Shown piece by piece: positions 35,467-44,167 of a DNA stretch of 64,000 bases. Positions within the stretch are counted from its first letter, which is position 1; the number at the start of each line of letters is the position of its first letter. The position numbers and the translations under genes are program-made. Under the pieces are notes generated by a model, which was not told where the DNA came from, searched no databases, and saw only the letters and a list, made by a program, of their open reading frames with translations. The DNA is from VXYL01 sp965116935 (lineage in GTDB: Bacteria > Pseudomonadota > Gammaproteobacteria > Pseudomonadales > Azotimanducaceae), in contig OZ220737.1 of NCBI GenBank assembly GCA_965116935.1, positions 2,728,001 through 2,792,000 of the forward strand, in the 5' to 3' direction.

Positions 35467-36401
35467 CGGCTTGAACTCCGAACGATGAAGAACGACACAA
35501 CCATGCCGGTCAAGATCATGCCGACGCCGATGCCGAGCAGGTGTCGCGCAGAACTGAGCAGTGTCTCGATCAGCTCTGGCTGTGTTGCGGCCTGCAGGGC
35601 CACGCCGGCGAACGGGACGGCGCAGAGTATCAGCAGGCTGATCTTGGGCTCTGAGGTGGCGGCACGGAGGCGACTGCGGTCATCGAGCCGTTCGCGCAGC
35701 ATCTGCGTCAGGTTGCCCACGGACTCTGCGAGCCGGCCCCCGACTCTCGACTGGATGGAAATGACGGCGGACAGCATGGCCATTTCGCTGATCCGGATGC
35801 GTCGCGCTTCCTGCCCGATGGCTGCGCCGAGCGAGGCGCCAAGGGAGACATCCAGAGCGATCTTGCGCAGCACCGGACCAACCGGGTCCGCGGCGCTCGA
35901 AGCGATGCTCTCGAAGGCCCGCGACGACAGGACGCCGAAGCGCACCATGCGCTCGAAGTCCTCCAAGGCAACGAGAAAGGCCTGCTGGAACTGCTCGCGG
36001 TGATGCTGCTCGATGAAGTTGCCGACGGCCCAGCCTGCGCCACAGGAAAGGAGCAGCGCGACGGGTAGCGCGATCGGCACCGGCATGCCAAAGAAAACCA
36101 GCGCCGGCAGGGCGGCAACGCCTGTTGCGAGTCCCGTGACAATGACGATGATTGTGGTGCGGGCCCAACCGGACAGCGGATAGCGTTGATCGAGCACCGA
36201 GGCATAATGCACCTGTCTTGCGCTTTGCTGTCCACCTTTGCGCTCGGTGGGGGCGACCGCTAGGTCCTTCGCTTCAAGGATGTCGAGGACGGGTTCGAGT
36301 CGCCGTTTGATGCGCCCGCGCCGGCGCAGCAGCCCAACAACCGCCCCGGCAAGGAGGACCAGGGTGAGCATGACGCCGAAGCCGACAAGGTCCGTGTTCA
36401 T
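35463..36401 (-). CDS. tadB: Tad pilus inner-membrane platform protein TadB
   Basis: The 312-residue GspF-domain protein has an N-terminal membrane helix with a basic arm (L-L-R-R-R-G-R-I-K-R-R-L), two central helices, the core F-L-V-A-L-E-D-F-E-R-M-V-R-F-G and G-G-R-L-A-E-S-V-G-N-L-T-Q-M-L-R-E-R, and a C-terminal helix. It overlaps cpaF upstream and tadC downstream by 4 bp each, so all three are translationally coupled. Confidence 0.9.
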   Translation of the reverse strand: MNTDLVGFGVMLTLVLLAGAVVGLLRRRGRIKRRLEPVLDILEAKDLAVAPTERKGGQQSARQVHYASVLDQRYPLSGWARTTIIVIVTGLATGVAALPALVFFGMPVPIALPVALLLSCGAGWAVGNFIEQHHREQFQQAFLVALEDFERMVRFGVLSSRAFESIASSAADPVGPVLRKIALDVSLGASLGAAIGQEARRIRISEMAMLSAVISIQSRVGGRLAESVGNLTQMLRERLDDRSRLRAATSEPKISLLILCAVPFAGVALQAATQPELIETLLSSARHLLGIGVGMILTGMVVSFFIVRSSSR

Positions 36402-37762
36402 CGTCCGTGGTGCGCTCGCAGGCCTGCGGTACGGCCATGGTACCCAAGGGCGGCGTTCAGATCTTCTCTCCGGCCGATCCCTTCGATCTTGTCCACGAAT
36501 GAGGGCCGCTGGCCGCTGGACTCGAAACGGCCTTCGTTTTCATCAAAGCTCCAAAGGTCCTCGGTAACCGCCACATCGCCTTCGAGCCCGGCGACGTCCG
36601 TGATGGCCGTGATGCGTCGAGTGCCGTCCCGGAACCGGGCACCTTGGACGATGAGGTCCACAGCGGACACGATCTGGTTGCGAATGGCCGTCAGCGGCAT
36701 CTCTCCAGAAGCCATCATCAGCATGTACTCGAGCCTCGCCAGCGTGTCGCGCGGGTTGTTGGCGTGGACCGTGAACATCGAGCCCGGATGCCCCGTGTTC
36801 ATCGCCTGCAGCGCGTCTAGTGCCTCGATGCCTCGCACCTCGCCGACGATGATGCGGTCTGGCCGCATCCGCAGGGCATTCTTGAGGAGGTGGGCCATAA
36901 CGATTTCGCCAGCTCCCTCCGCGGAAGGCGGACGGGTCTCGAGCCGAACCACATGGGGCTGGCGCAGCCGCAGTTCCGCAGCATCTTCAAGTGTGACGAC
37001 CCGTTCCTCGGCACTGATGTAGCCCGACAAGGCGTTGAGGAGTGTGGTCTTGCCGGATCCGGTTCCACCGGAGACGACGATGTTGAGCCTTGCTTCCACC
37101 GCGAGCTGCAGCAGCGACGCCATGCCCCGGCTCATGGCGCCGTTTCGGGTGAGATCGTCGATCGTGAAGCCGCCCTCGCGGAAGCGACGGATGGAGATCG
37201 CCGCGCCGTCGATGGCGAGCGGCGGACCGATGATGTTGACGCGAGACCCATCCTCGAGGCGGGCGTCGCACATGGGACTGAGCTCGTCCACGCGACGACC
37301 CGCCGTCTGCGCAATGCGCTGGGCAATGTGCGTCAGGTGGTCGGCATCGCGGAACTGGATCTTCTCCTTCTCGAGCTTGCCGAAGCGTTCCACATAGACG
37401 GAGTGGAGGCCGTTGACCATGATGTCCGTGACGTCCCCGTCTCGCAGCAGCGGGCCCAGAGGCCCAAGCCCTCGCATCTCGTCCACCAGCCGGGTGGCAA
37501 GAGCCTCGTGCATGCCGGCGATGGAAGGAGCATCCGTTTGAATCTCGATCTGGCGCAGCATGGAGGAAATGAGCTGGCCAAGGTCGTCCTCGTCCAGGGA
37601 AGATGCCTCCTGCCGGTCGAGCGCTTCGAGCAGGCGACCGTGGTACCACGGCACGATGGCCTCGAAACGGTCGCCGTCCTCTCCCGACGTAGCCACATGT
37701 CGATTGGTGGTCGTGGGGTCGACGCGGGATGCTCGGGCGCGATTTCGGGGGGAAAGAGCCAT
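36398..37762 (-). CDS. cpaF: Tad secretion ATPase CpaF/TadA
   Basis: The 454-residue hexameric type II/IV secretion ATPase has an N-terminal domain with the family motif D-I-M-V-N-G-x-x-S-V-Y-V-E-R, then Walker A GGTGSGKTT (~237), the Asp box (V-V-T-L-E-D-A-A-E-L), the His-containing Walker B region (P-D-R-I-I-V-G-E-V-R-G) and the His box (T-G-H-P-G-S-M-F-T-V-H-A-N). It powers pilus assembly at the cytoplasmic face. The start ATG follows the broken tadG-like gene by 35 bp; its end overlaps tadB. Confidence 0.93.
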   Translation of the reverse strand: MALSPRNRARASRVDPTTTNRHVATSGEDGDRFEAIVPWYHGRLLEALDRQEASSLDEDDLGQLISSMLRQIEIQTDAPSIAGMHEALATRLVDEMRGLGPLGPLLRDGDVTDIMVNGLHSVYVERFGKLEKEKIQFRDADHLTHIAQRIAQTAGRRVDELSPMCDARLEDGSRVNIIGPPLAIDGAAISIRRFREGGFTIDDLTRNGAMSRGMASLLQLAVEARLNIVVSGGTGSGKTTLLNALSGYISAEERVVTLEDAAELRLRQPHVVRLETRPPSAEGAGEIVMAHLLKNALRMRPDRIIVGEVRGIEALDALQAMNTGHPGSMFTVHANNPRDTLARLEYMLMMASGEMPLTAIRNQIVSAVDLIVQGARFRDGTRRITAITDVAGLEGDVAVTEDLWSFDENEGRFESSGQRPSFVDKIEGIGRREDLNAALGYHGRTAGLRAHHGR

Positions 37763-37797
37763 GATCTCGTACTATGCCTGTTGCCCGCTCTGCCTCG

Positions 37798-38265
37798 TCA
37801 GTCGACGAACCGGAGGTTCCGTCGCACCGCGAAAAGATTGACGATTGTATCCCGGATTGCCTCGGTTGTTGGCACCAGATACACCTCGTCTTCGTCCCGG
37901 TCGCCGCCGGCGGCATCTACGCACTGCTCGAGGACATCGATGGCTTGCTGTTTCGCGTTGCCGATGGAAATCGCATGGATGCGTACCCGCCGAACGCCGG
38001 CGATCCTGCACGCCTCGACCAGCCAGTCGTCCATGCGGCTCTTCATTTCTTGTTGAATCGCGGTGGCGTTTGCGTTCGAGATTGTCACAGCGTTGGCGAG
38101 GGAGGACATCGATGCATACTCGAAGGGCGATTGGCCAGCGACGGCCCCCACATCGCCTGCTTCGACGAAGTCTCCCACGCGTCCGTACACGGTGAATAGC
38201 GAAGTCGGCTTGCAGATGTGCCCGACCAGCGTCGGTCTGCTAGAGAGATTGAAGTCCGTGTCCAT
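37798..38265 (-). CDS. TadG-like C-terminal fragment
   Basis: The 155-residue product starts at an ATG that overlaps the stop of the preceding segment (TGATG). Its last ~75 residues resemble the end of TadG-type pilus proteins: a strand (V-R-R-V-R-I-H-A-I-S-I-G), an amphipathic helix with a cysteine (V-L-E-Q-C-V-D-A), a Y-L-V-P-T-T segment and a closing helix ending in L-R-F-V-D. The MIDAS half of the TadG vWA domain is absent. With the upstream segment it looks like one tadG gene split into pieces. It may still be translated by coupling; function is uncertain. Confidence 0.5.
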   Translation of the reverse strand: MDTDFNLSSRPTLVGHICKPTSLFTVYGRVGDFVEAGDVGAVAGQSPFEYASMSSLANAVTISNANATAIQQEMKSRMDDWLVEACRIAGVRRVRIHAISIGNAKQQAIDVLEQCVDAAGGDRDEDEVYLVPTTEAIRDTIVNLFAVRRNLRFVD

Positions 38266-38674
38266 CAGACTGCCTTCACGGCCACGCTGATCACGTCGTC
38301 GGCATCGCGCGCGATGGCGATATCGGCGGCATCGACGGACAGGCCCGGCATGAGACCGGACATGAAGGCGGCAATGCGCTCGCCGATTTCCTGATCGCCG
38401 GGGGTCGTCCCGGCGCGGGACAGCATGGCGCCACTTGCCGCGACTGCCGCACGAGTTACCGCCTGTAGCTCCTGCCATGCGTTTCGCGCCAGGCATAGTT
38501 GGACATGGCGGCGCCCGAACCCGCCATCAGTACAAGCACGATCGAGGCGCTGACAGTCATCGACCCGGCCCCTCGCGACTTGGTGTAGGCGGCTAGCATC
38601 CCCGCAATACTCTGGATGCGATCACGCAGTCGAACGGCGGCGCGACGGTCAGGACGAGAACATCCGATCTTCAT
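38265..38674 (-). pseudogene. Frameshifted TadG N-terminal region
   Basis: The ATG at 38674, with GAGGAG ten bases upstream, opens a frame of 72 residues. It has the basic arm and hydrophobic helix of TadE/TadG proteins (R-L-R-D-R-I-Q-S, then S-I-V-L-V-L-M-A-G-S-G-A-A-M-S-N-Y-A) and hits a stop at 38456. In the -1 frame the coding continues without a start: W-Q-E-L-Q-A-V-T-R-A-A-V-A-A-S-G-A from 38477, like the pseudopilin helix of TadG, running to a stop at 38265. The shift lies near 38478-38495. No canonical slippery heptamer is present there, so an indel or assembly error is more likely than programmed frameshifting. Confidence 0.55.
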
Positions 38675-38701
38675 TGGTCGAAACTCCTCACGCCGGTGAA
38701 G

Positions 38702-39403
38702 TCACGGGCACCAGTCGCAGTCGTCAAGGTCGTGAATGGATGGCCAAGCGACCCGCCGGCGCAGTTCCGGCAGCGCTACGGCACTGCCGCCAGCGAGGCC
38801 AATCGGGCCGAAGCTGATGCCGCCGGGATGGAAGCAGGTGTCGATCACCACCCACCACTCCTCGTCCGACATGTTGCGGCTGGGCCAGTCTTCCTCGGGC
38901 GGCGGCGTCAGCGGACCGTCACCGTCGGGGTCTGCATTCTCGTTAACCAGCAAGACCTGGTTCGCCCCGAAGTGGGCGTTGACGGGAGGCAGGCTTGTGC
39001 CGCCGGCACAGATGCCTCCCGTCGGCCATTCCGCCGTTCCGGGAACAATGGGCCAAACCACGATCACGCGTGGTGGACACCAATCCCCACTTGGGCAGGC
39101 CGTGGTGTCATGCCGCGTCGTTCCGCGCACGACCACGGCAGCCGCAAGCGACCCTGAGGTGCCGTCCTGTTCGAGACGAGCGCGGAGGGCGCCAAGCGCG
39201 TTCTCGAAGGGCACCGTGGTGCCTTGGACATGGCTGGCAATCGCCTCGGCCACTATGTACGGCTCGCGCACGAGTTCTGTACGATCCATGATGAACGAAC
39301 GCACGTTCCACACCACCACGCCGAGGATGAGGATGAATGGCACCATGACAACGAACTCGATGGCTGCATTGCCGCCGGCGTAGCTTGGCAGCCCGCGACT
39401 CAT
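38702..39403 (-). CDS. TadE/TadF-like minor pseudopilin, long
   Basis: The 233-residue protein has an N-terminal N-A-A-I-E-F-V-V-M-V-P-F-I-L-I-L-G segment, the TadE-type pseudopilin motif cleaved by CpaA before the hydrophobic helix. The remaining ~190 residues are periplasmic, with eight cysteines and a Pro/Gly-rich loop (P-L-T-P-P-P-E-E-D-W). The ATG at 39403 overlaps the upstream stop by 4 bp. This and the preceding gene are probably the TadE and TadF of this system. Confidence 0.75.
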   Translation of the reverse strand: MSRGLPSYAGGNAAIEFVVMVPFILILGVVVWNVRSFIMDRTELVREPYIVAEAIASHVQGTTVPFENALGALRARLEQDGTSGSLAAAVVVRGTTRHDTTACPSGDWCPPRVIVVWPIVPGTAEWPTGGICAGGTSLPPVNAHFGANQVLLVNENADPDGDGPLTPPPEEDWPSRNMSDEEWWVVIDTCFHPGGISFGPIGLAGGSAVALPELRRRVAWPSIHDLDDCDWCP

Positions 39404-39912
39404 CGCTGGTTCAGCGCCCAGCTTCGGTACTCGCGCAGCAAGACTCCGCCCCTCGGGCCCCAAAGTTGCACCGGCACCGTGGCGCGCACCTCAATCCAAC
39501 TCCCCGCCGTGCCGCACCGAGACAAGTCATCGAAGTCGACCCCATCGGTGAGCGTGCCGTTGTCCGAGTTGATCTCGAGCCCGACCTCCTGGCCGGGCGT
39601 GCCGTCGGGGTTCGCGCCTGTGGTAAACCCAATTGCATTGTCGCCGTCGCCATCGAATAGCCAAACGGCTACACGATCGTTCTCGAACGCGTCTTGGACG
39701 GCGGCTTCGCAGGCAGTCGGATCACGACCGGCGGCCAGTGCGCCGAGATGCGTGGCCCGCGCCAGCGTCTGGTCGATGAGGGAGACTCGATAAAGCTGGG
39801 CAACGATGGTCACGAACGCGAGAAACAACAAAAGCACCAAGGCATACTCGACTGCAATGAAACCTACGCAGGCGCTTCGAACCTTGTATGCTTTGGTCAC
39901 GACACCGTTCAC
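39400..39912 (-). CDS. TadE-like minor pseudopilin
   Basis: The 170-residue protein has the pseudopilin signature G-F-I-A-V-E-Y-A-L-V-L-L-L-F-L-A-F near residues 17-33, with glutamate at the +5-like position, followed by a periplasmic domain with two cysteines. The start is a GTG; another GTG lies four codons in. It begins 39 bp from the divergent tadD-like gene, so the promoters must overlap the two genes' starts. It is likely the first gene of the minus-strand tad operon. Confidence 0.78.
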   Translation of the reverse strand: MNGVVTKAYKVRSACVGFIAVEYALVLLLFLAFVTIVAQLYRVSLIDQTLARATHLGALAAGRDPTACEAAVQDAFENDRVAVWLFDGDGDNAIGFTTGANPDGTPGQEVGLEINSDNGTLTDGVDFDDLSRCGTAGSWIEVRATVPVQLWGPRGGVLLREYRSWALNQR

Positions 39913-39951
39913 AAACAGTTCCCGACAACGACACTCTGGAACCCTCGTAGT

Positions 39952-42021
39952 ATGCAGAACTTGATTTGTCGCGCCAACCGATTTCGGCGGCGAGCGGGCG
40001 GCGTCACGGGGCTGCTTGCTTTGCTTGTGGCAGCGTTAGTTGGGACATCATGCATGATGCCTCCACTATCCGATCGCCACCAGGTTGGCCGATTTGGCGA
40101 GGCAGTGCTGCCCATGGCACAGGCGGCTCTTGATGCGGGGCAGATCGAGATGGCGAGGCGGCTCTATGGTCGCCTGCTGGAAGTTGCGCCGGAATCCGTG
40201 GAAGCGCGCATGGGCCTCGGCCGAGTTGCCATGGCGGAGCAGGACCCTTCCCAAGCCGCCTCGTGGCACCTCTCGGCCCTGACTTATGCGGCGACGCCCG
40301 AGGAGCGCCACCGGGTGCTGCTGGCGCACGGCCGCGCGGCCCTGGCGGCGGGACAGCACGCGGAAGCGTTGCGCAGCTTCGCGCGTCTGGCGCACCCGGA
40401 AGAGAACGCGCCCGCCCGCCTGGCTGCATGGGGAATCAACGGCATTGGCGTGGTGCGGTGGCTCGACGGGGACCCGCAAGGAGCGGTGGATGCCATGGAG
40501 CAGGCGGTCCTGCGCGACCCCACCGAATCCGCATTCCGGGACAACATGGCTGCAGCCGTGGAGATGCTCGCGACATTGGACTTGGGCGCCGCGCCGGACC
40601 CGGATCGGCCAGCGGTGCCGGAGCCGGATATGCTGACGTTGGCGCCAACGGAACCTGTGCCGACCGTGACTGCGACGGTGCCTGACGTGCCAACAGCGGC
40701 CCCGACAGATCCTGTGGAGACCGCCCCTGTAGCGACTGCCGTGGCGTCGCCCCTTTCTGACGCCGCTCCGCCGGAACCGCACGACGAAATGCTAGCTGCA
40801 CCTGCAGAAACCACGCGCTGCAGTTGGTGGCTGTTCACCTGGCCGTGCGAAAAGCCCCCTATGGATGAGGAGGCAACCGCCGCAGAGGCGCAGGATGCAC
40901 CGCCGGCTGCAAACGGGGGGCTGGCAGGAAGTGCGGCTGCGGCCACGGCAGCGCCGGTTGCCGAGGCGGTGCCTCGAGGAACGGTGCCCATCCCGGACAC
41001 GGTGCCGGTCAATGCACCGGCCCCCTCCGAAGACGTTGCTCCCGTTGATGAGCGAACGGAAGGCGCTGAACTTGAGCCGCCGACGGAAGAGGGCATCGCG
41101 ACCCTTGCAGACGTTGCACCGCCCACTATGGCGACAGTGCCGGCGACAGACGAAGAAGAGATTCAAGCCGAGCCAGAGACCCCCGTTGCGGAGGAACGGG
41201 ACGCGCGCGACACGGTGGAAGACGTAGCTGTTTGGGACGCCCCGGACACCGCCGAAGCGGATGTCGCGGAAGCGCCGATCGCCGACGAGGCGCAACCGAC
41301 TGGGGACGGGTTGGAGGCCGAGGAGGCTGTCGCAGAAAGCGAAGAAGACGAGCCCTTGGCCGAAAGTGAAGATGGCATTGGCACCGGTGATCGCCTGGAG
41401 CCGGCTGCCACTTCGCTCGAGGAAGCACTCGATGACGCCGAGTCCACCGCCCGCGATTCCATGCCAACCGAGGACGCACCGGCAGACGGGCTTTGGATCA
41501 ATCCCATTCGCGGCGAAAGGCAACTCGATGCGGGCATGGAAGAGAAGATCGCACCGCCCGACCAGGAAGCACCGTGGATGTCGGAGGCAGACGAGCCCGA
41601 GTCTGCCGATGCGGAACCCCCAATGGACGACTCGGCAGAGGTGGAGGAAGAGGAGGTTTGGCCGGCCGCGTCGAGCATCCACATCGAACTCGGGGCCGAA
41701 GCGTTGAGGGCAAGGGTTCAGGACATGGGCGGCTTCGTCGTCTCCACGGGGGAGGGCCAATTTGTTCAGCTCGCCGCGCTCTCCGAGCTTCACGCGGCCA
41801 ACGCGCTAGCGGATTACGTGCGCGAAATGATGGACTTCAACGTTTCCATCGCCGAAGTGGACAGCGTGCGGGGCCGCGTTTGGCGGGTGCGCATTGGCCC
41901 GATAGAAACGGATGCGGAGCTTGCGCTGGTTGTGGAGGAGCTTGAAGCCGGCGAATACAGCGCCGCCGCGGCCGGTACCGTCACGGCGGCTGCGAAGGCA
42001 AGTACCGCCAAGGCAGATTAG
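39952..42021 (+). CDS. tadD: TadD-like TPR lipoprotein fused to a SPOR domain
   Basis: The 689-residue product has a signal with lipobox-like V-G-T-S-C (C ~35). TPR repeats lie at ~50-210 (A-R-R-L-Y-G-R-L-L-E-V-A-P-E-S-V-E-A-R-M-G-L-G-R, A-V-D-A-M-E-Q-A-V-L-R-D-P), as in TadD. About 350 residues of Pro/Ala/Glu/Thr-rich, very acidic linker follow. The C-terminus (~580-665) is a SPOR-like domain: F-V-Q-L-A-A-L-S-E-L-H-A-A-N-A-L-A-D-Y-V, then V-R-G-R-V-W-R-V-R-I-G-P. SPOR domains bind denuded glycan strands at the division septum. Normal TadD proteins are ~250 residues and lack SPOR. The fusion would tether this pilus protein to peptidoglycan or the septum. It is transcribed opposite to the rest of this cluster. 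Confidence 0.75.
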   Translation: MQNLICRANRFRRRAGGVTGLLALLVAALVGTSCMMPPLSDRHQVGRFGEAVLPMAQAALDAGQIEMARRLYGRLLEVAPESVEARMGLGRVAMAEQDPSQAASWHLSALTYAATPEERHRVLLAHGRAALAAGQHAEALRSFARLAHPEENAPARLAAWGINGIGVVRWLDGDPQGAVDAMEQAVLRDPTESAFRDNMAAAVEMLATLDLGAAPDPDRPAVPEPDMLTLAPTEPVPTVTATVPDVPTAAPTDPVETAPVATAVASPLSDAAPPEPHDEMLAAPAETTRCSWWLFTWPCEKPPMDEEATAAEAQDAPPAANGGLAGSAAAATAAPVAEAVPRGTVPIPDTVPVNAPAPSEDVAPVDERTEGAELEPPTEEGIATLADVAPPTMATVPATDEEEIQAEPETPVAEERDARDTVEDVAVWDAPDTAEADVAEAPIADEAQPTGDGLEAEEAVAESEEDEPLAESEDGIGTGDRLEPAATSLEEALDDAESTARDSMPTEDAPADGLWINPIRGERQLDAGMEEKIAPPDQEAPWMSEADEPESADAEPPMDDSAEVEEEEVWPAASSIHIELGAEALRARVQDMGGFVVSTGEGQFVQLAALSELHAANALADYVREMMDFNVSIAEVDSVRGRVWRVRIGPIETDAELALVVEELEAGEYSAAAAGTVTAAAKASTAKAD

Positions 42022-42173
42022 GGGCTGGTCCGACGGTGCGGCGCAATCCTCTGCCGACGACGCAGGCGCAGGCGGGAACGCCACGGTGCTCGTCAATGGT
42101 GTTTGCGGTCAGGTTGCAGGCAAGGGTGTTGTGGCGACGAGGCCTGTCCTCGCGTGCGAAGCGCGCTTCCAAG

Positions 42174-43268
42174 CTATTCGGCCTGCGTTCCCGTGCCAGT
42201 GAGGGCTGCCACGACATTCTCAAAGGCTCCCCGTTCCTGGCGGCCGATGGCGCGTTCCGGCTCGCCGAGGGCCATTGCGCGAGCCATTTGCTTGATGTAG
42301 CGCAACTCCACGTCCGGCTCGCGGTCACCTATTCCCTTGCGGATTTGATCGGCACTGACGATATGCGGCAACGGGCGGGCGTGGTTCAACACCAGTGTCG
42401 TGCTGGTGCCCTCGAGAATGCGCAGCCAACGTGCAGCAACCGACACGCCAGCAGGAGTTGGCTCGAAGACGATGAAGTAGTCGCTCGTCAAGTGGCGCAG
42501 GGCCTCGATGTGCGCCACGGTGGCACCGCAGACAAGAATGATGTGGGCGTGGGCCGCGAGCCCCGAAACCAGGTCCGGGAGGCCGGAGTTGTCGACGCTC
42601 TCCCCAAGCCCTGCCTGATCAAAGGGGTGTGCGATCAGTCCGATTCGTGCCGACACCCGGGATTGCAGTCGTTCGACGGCAACGGCATCGCGGCTCTGCA
42701 GCGCTTGCGCCAGCCCTCGTTCGGGTTCCGTGTCGAAGGCGAGCGCAAGGGTTCCGAAATGCTGGTCCAAATCCATGCAGGCCACGTAGCGGCCGCGTTC
42801 GGCAGCCAGGCGAGCCACCAGCGCCGTAACCGTGTTGGTCCCCATGCCCTTGCCCACCACTAGCACAAGGCGCGACGTCTGGATTTCGGGGTGTGCCTCG
42901 TCGTCGTCGCGGGTGACCTCGACTTCGCGCAAGCCGCGCGTCAGATCGCCTGTGGACAATGGCTTCGGCATGTAGAGAAACACGCCGCCTCGATAGAGGT
43001 CGTTTGCCAGCGTGACGTTGTTCTCGGTTCCTGTCGCGAGGATGATGGTCTGCGGTCGGCAAACTCGCAGCAGCGTTGCCATGTGAGCGAGTGGATTCTG
43101 TTCGCCATCCAGGTCCACGAGCAGGATATCTGGTGACGCCTGAGACTGAAATGCTCGCGCCGCGTTGCGGACCGTGCCGCGGTGGATGACGGCGTCTTCG
43201 CTGAGTTGACGGACAACGCGGCGCGACTCGGCGTCTTGCATGTAGGCCGTGAATTCGTTGACTGCCAT
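42174..43268 (-). CDS. cpaE: Tad localisation ATPase-like protein CpaE/TadZ
   Basis: The 364-residue protein has an N-terminal receiver-like domain (D-I-L-L-V-D-L-D-G, then I-I-L-A-T-G-T and Y-M-P-K-P-L) and a MinD/ParA-like domain. The phosphate loop reads V-V-G-K-G-M-G-T-N-T rather than K-G-G-x-G-K-[ST], so the invariant lysine is lost and ATP hydrolysis is unlikely. The downstream C-M-D-L-D-Q-H-F-G-T-L-A element is kept. CpaE/TadZ proteins position Tad machines, often at a pole. The gene lies on the minus strand and ends just before the oppositely oriented tadD-like gene (convergent). Confidence 0.82.
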   Translation of the reverse strand: MAVNEFTAYMQDAESRRVVRQLSEDAVIHRGTVRNAARAFQSQASPDILLVDLDGEQNPLAHMATLLRVCRPQTIILATGTENNVTLANDLYRGGVFLYMPKPLSTGDLTRGLREVEVTRDDDEAHPEIQTSRLVLVVGKGMGTNTVTALVARLAAERGRYVACMDLDQHFGTLALAFDTEPERGLAQALQSRDAVAVERLQSRVSARIGLIAHPFDQAGLGESVDNSGLPDLVSGLAAHAHIILVCGATVAHIEALRHLTSDYFIVFEPTPAGVSVAARWLRILEGTSTTLVLNHARPLPHIVSADQIRKGIGDREPDVELRYIKQMARAMALGEPERAIGRQERGAFENVVAALTGTGTQAE

Positions 43269-43397
43269 GGCGACTTGCTATGGGAAGTGACTATATTGGA
43301 CTAGCAGACTAGCGAAACTCTGGACGTGTCCGCAAGGTGGACGGTGCGCCATGCACAGTGCGGGCAGCCCCATTTTGGTGTGAGCGCCATTGCCGCT

Positions 43398-43637
43398 TCA
43401 TGGCGACTCCGCGGCCTGACTCTCGCCCCGCCATGTGGCGACGGCGTCCGCCGCGGCTGCGGCGCGAGCGCCCTCCTTGGAGCCTGCCTGTTTTGCCTGC
43501 TCGAGCTTAGCCGACGCCGCCATTGCTTCCTGTGTCAGGGACACAATGCCGATCGGTGGCTCGACGGACGCACACGACGCCATCATCAGTGCGACGCCGG
43601 CAACGGTGACTCCCAACGGCCTATGCAGTTTCCTCAT
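43398..43637 (-). CDS. Small lipoprotein
   Basis: The 79-residue product has a basic start, a hydrophobic helix and a lipobox-like M-A-S-C at residue ~22. An Ala/Lys/Glu-rich helix follows (A-M-A-A-S-A-K-L-E-Q-A-K). AGGAAGG immediately precedes the ATG. It is not recognised beyond a loose likeness to short helical outer-membrane lipoproteins (DUF4398-like). It lies 129 bp upstream of cpaE on the same strand and could be part of the Tad operon. Confidence 0.6.
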   Translation of the reverse strand: MRKLHRPLGVTVAGVALMMASCASVEPPIGIVSLTQEAMAASAKLEQAKQAGSKEGARAAAAADAVATWRGESQAAESP

Positions 43638-44167
43638 CCTTCCTTCCTCGCGCTGCCGACCAAGGGTCGCCGAAAGTTCCCAACAAAATGCGAAGGGCTG
43701 GCATGTCTTCCAGCGGACTACATTCCAACTCTAGGAGTTTGGGCCGCAGAAAGCCACTGTAGGCGGCTTTCTGCGGCGCAAGGTCATGGGGAGGTGGGGG
43801 CTGGGGCCGGACGCCGAGCGCAGCGAAGGGTTTGGCGGCGCTAGCGGGCATGGGCGAGCCCTCCGTCCAGAGGACGGCGACGCTAGAGGCCAACGCATCC
43901 GCTCGCTTGTTTTGCGGGTTTCCTACGGCGCAGCCTCCTAGTGTGCCGTACCGTAAGTTCGTGGTACTTCGGGATGCCAAATGCAGGCACTCAACGACCT
44001 CTCGGGGGCGAGTCGCGGACGGCACATCCTCGCTTTCTCCGGCATTGTTGCACCAGCCAACGTCCAGCACGAAGGGTGACGTATTTCTGGGACGCGACAC
44101 TAGCCCGCATTCCTCAACCAGGCTTGGTAGCGAGGGCGACGAGGCGTGCCGCGTCTGCAAGGGCGCG
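43638..44167. other. Intergenic region with a strong hairpin
   Basis: No convincing gene was seen in these 530 bp, although one long antisense frame is open. A perfect 13-bp inverted repeat (GCCGCAGAAAGCC, 43743-43755; GGCTTTCTGCGGC, 43765-43777) has a 9-nt spacer. It has no T-tract on either side but could act as a bidirectional transcript end. Confidence 0.45.
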
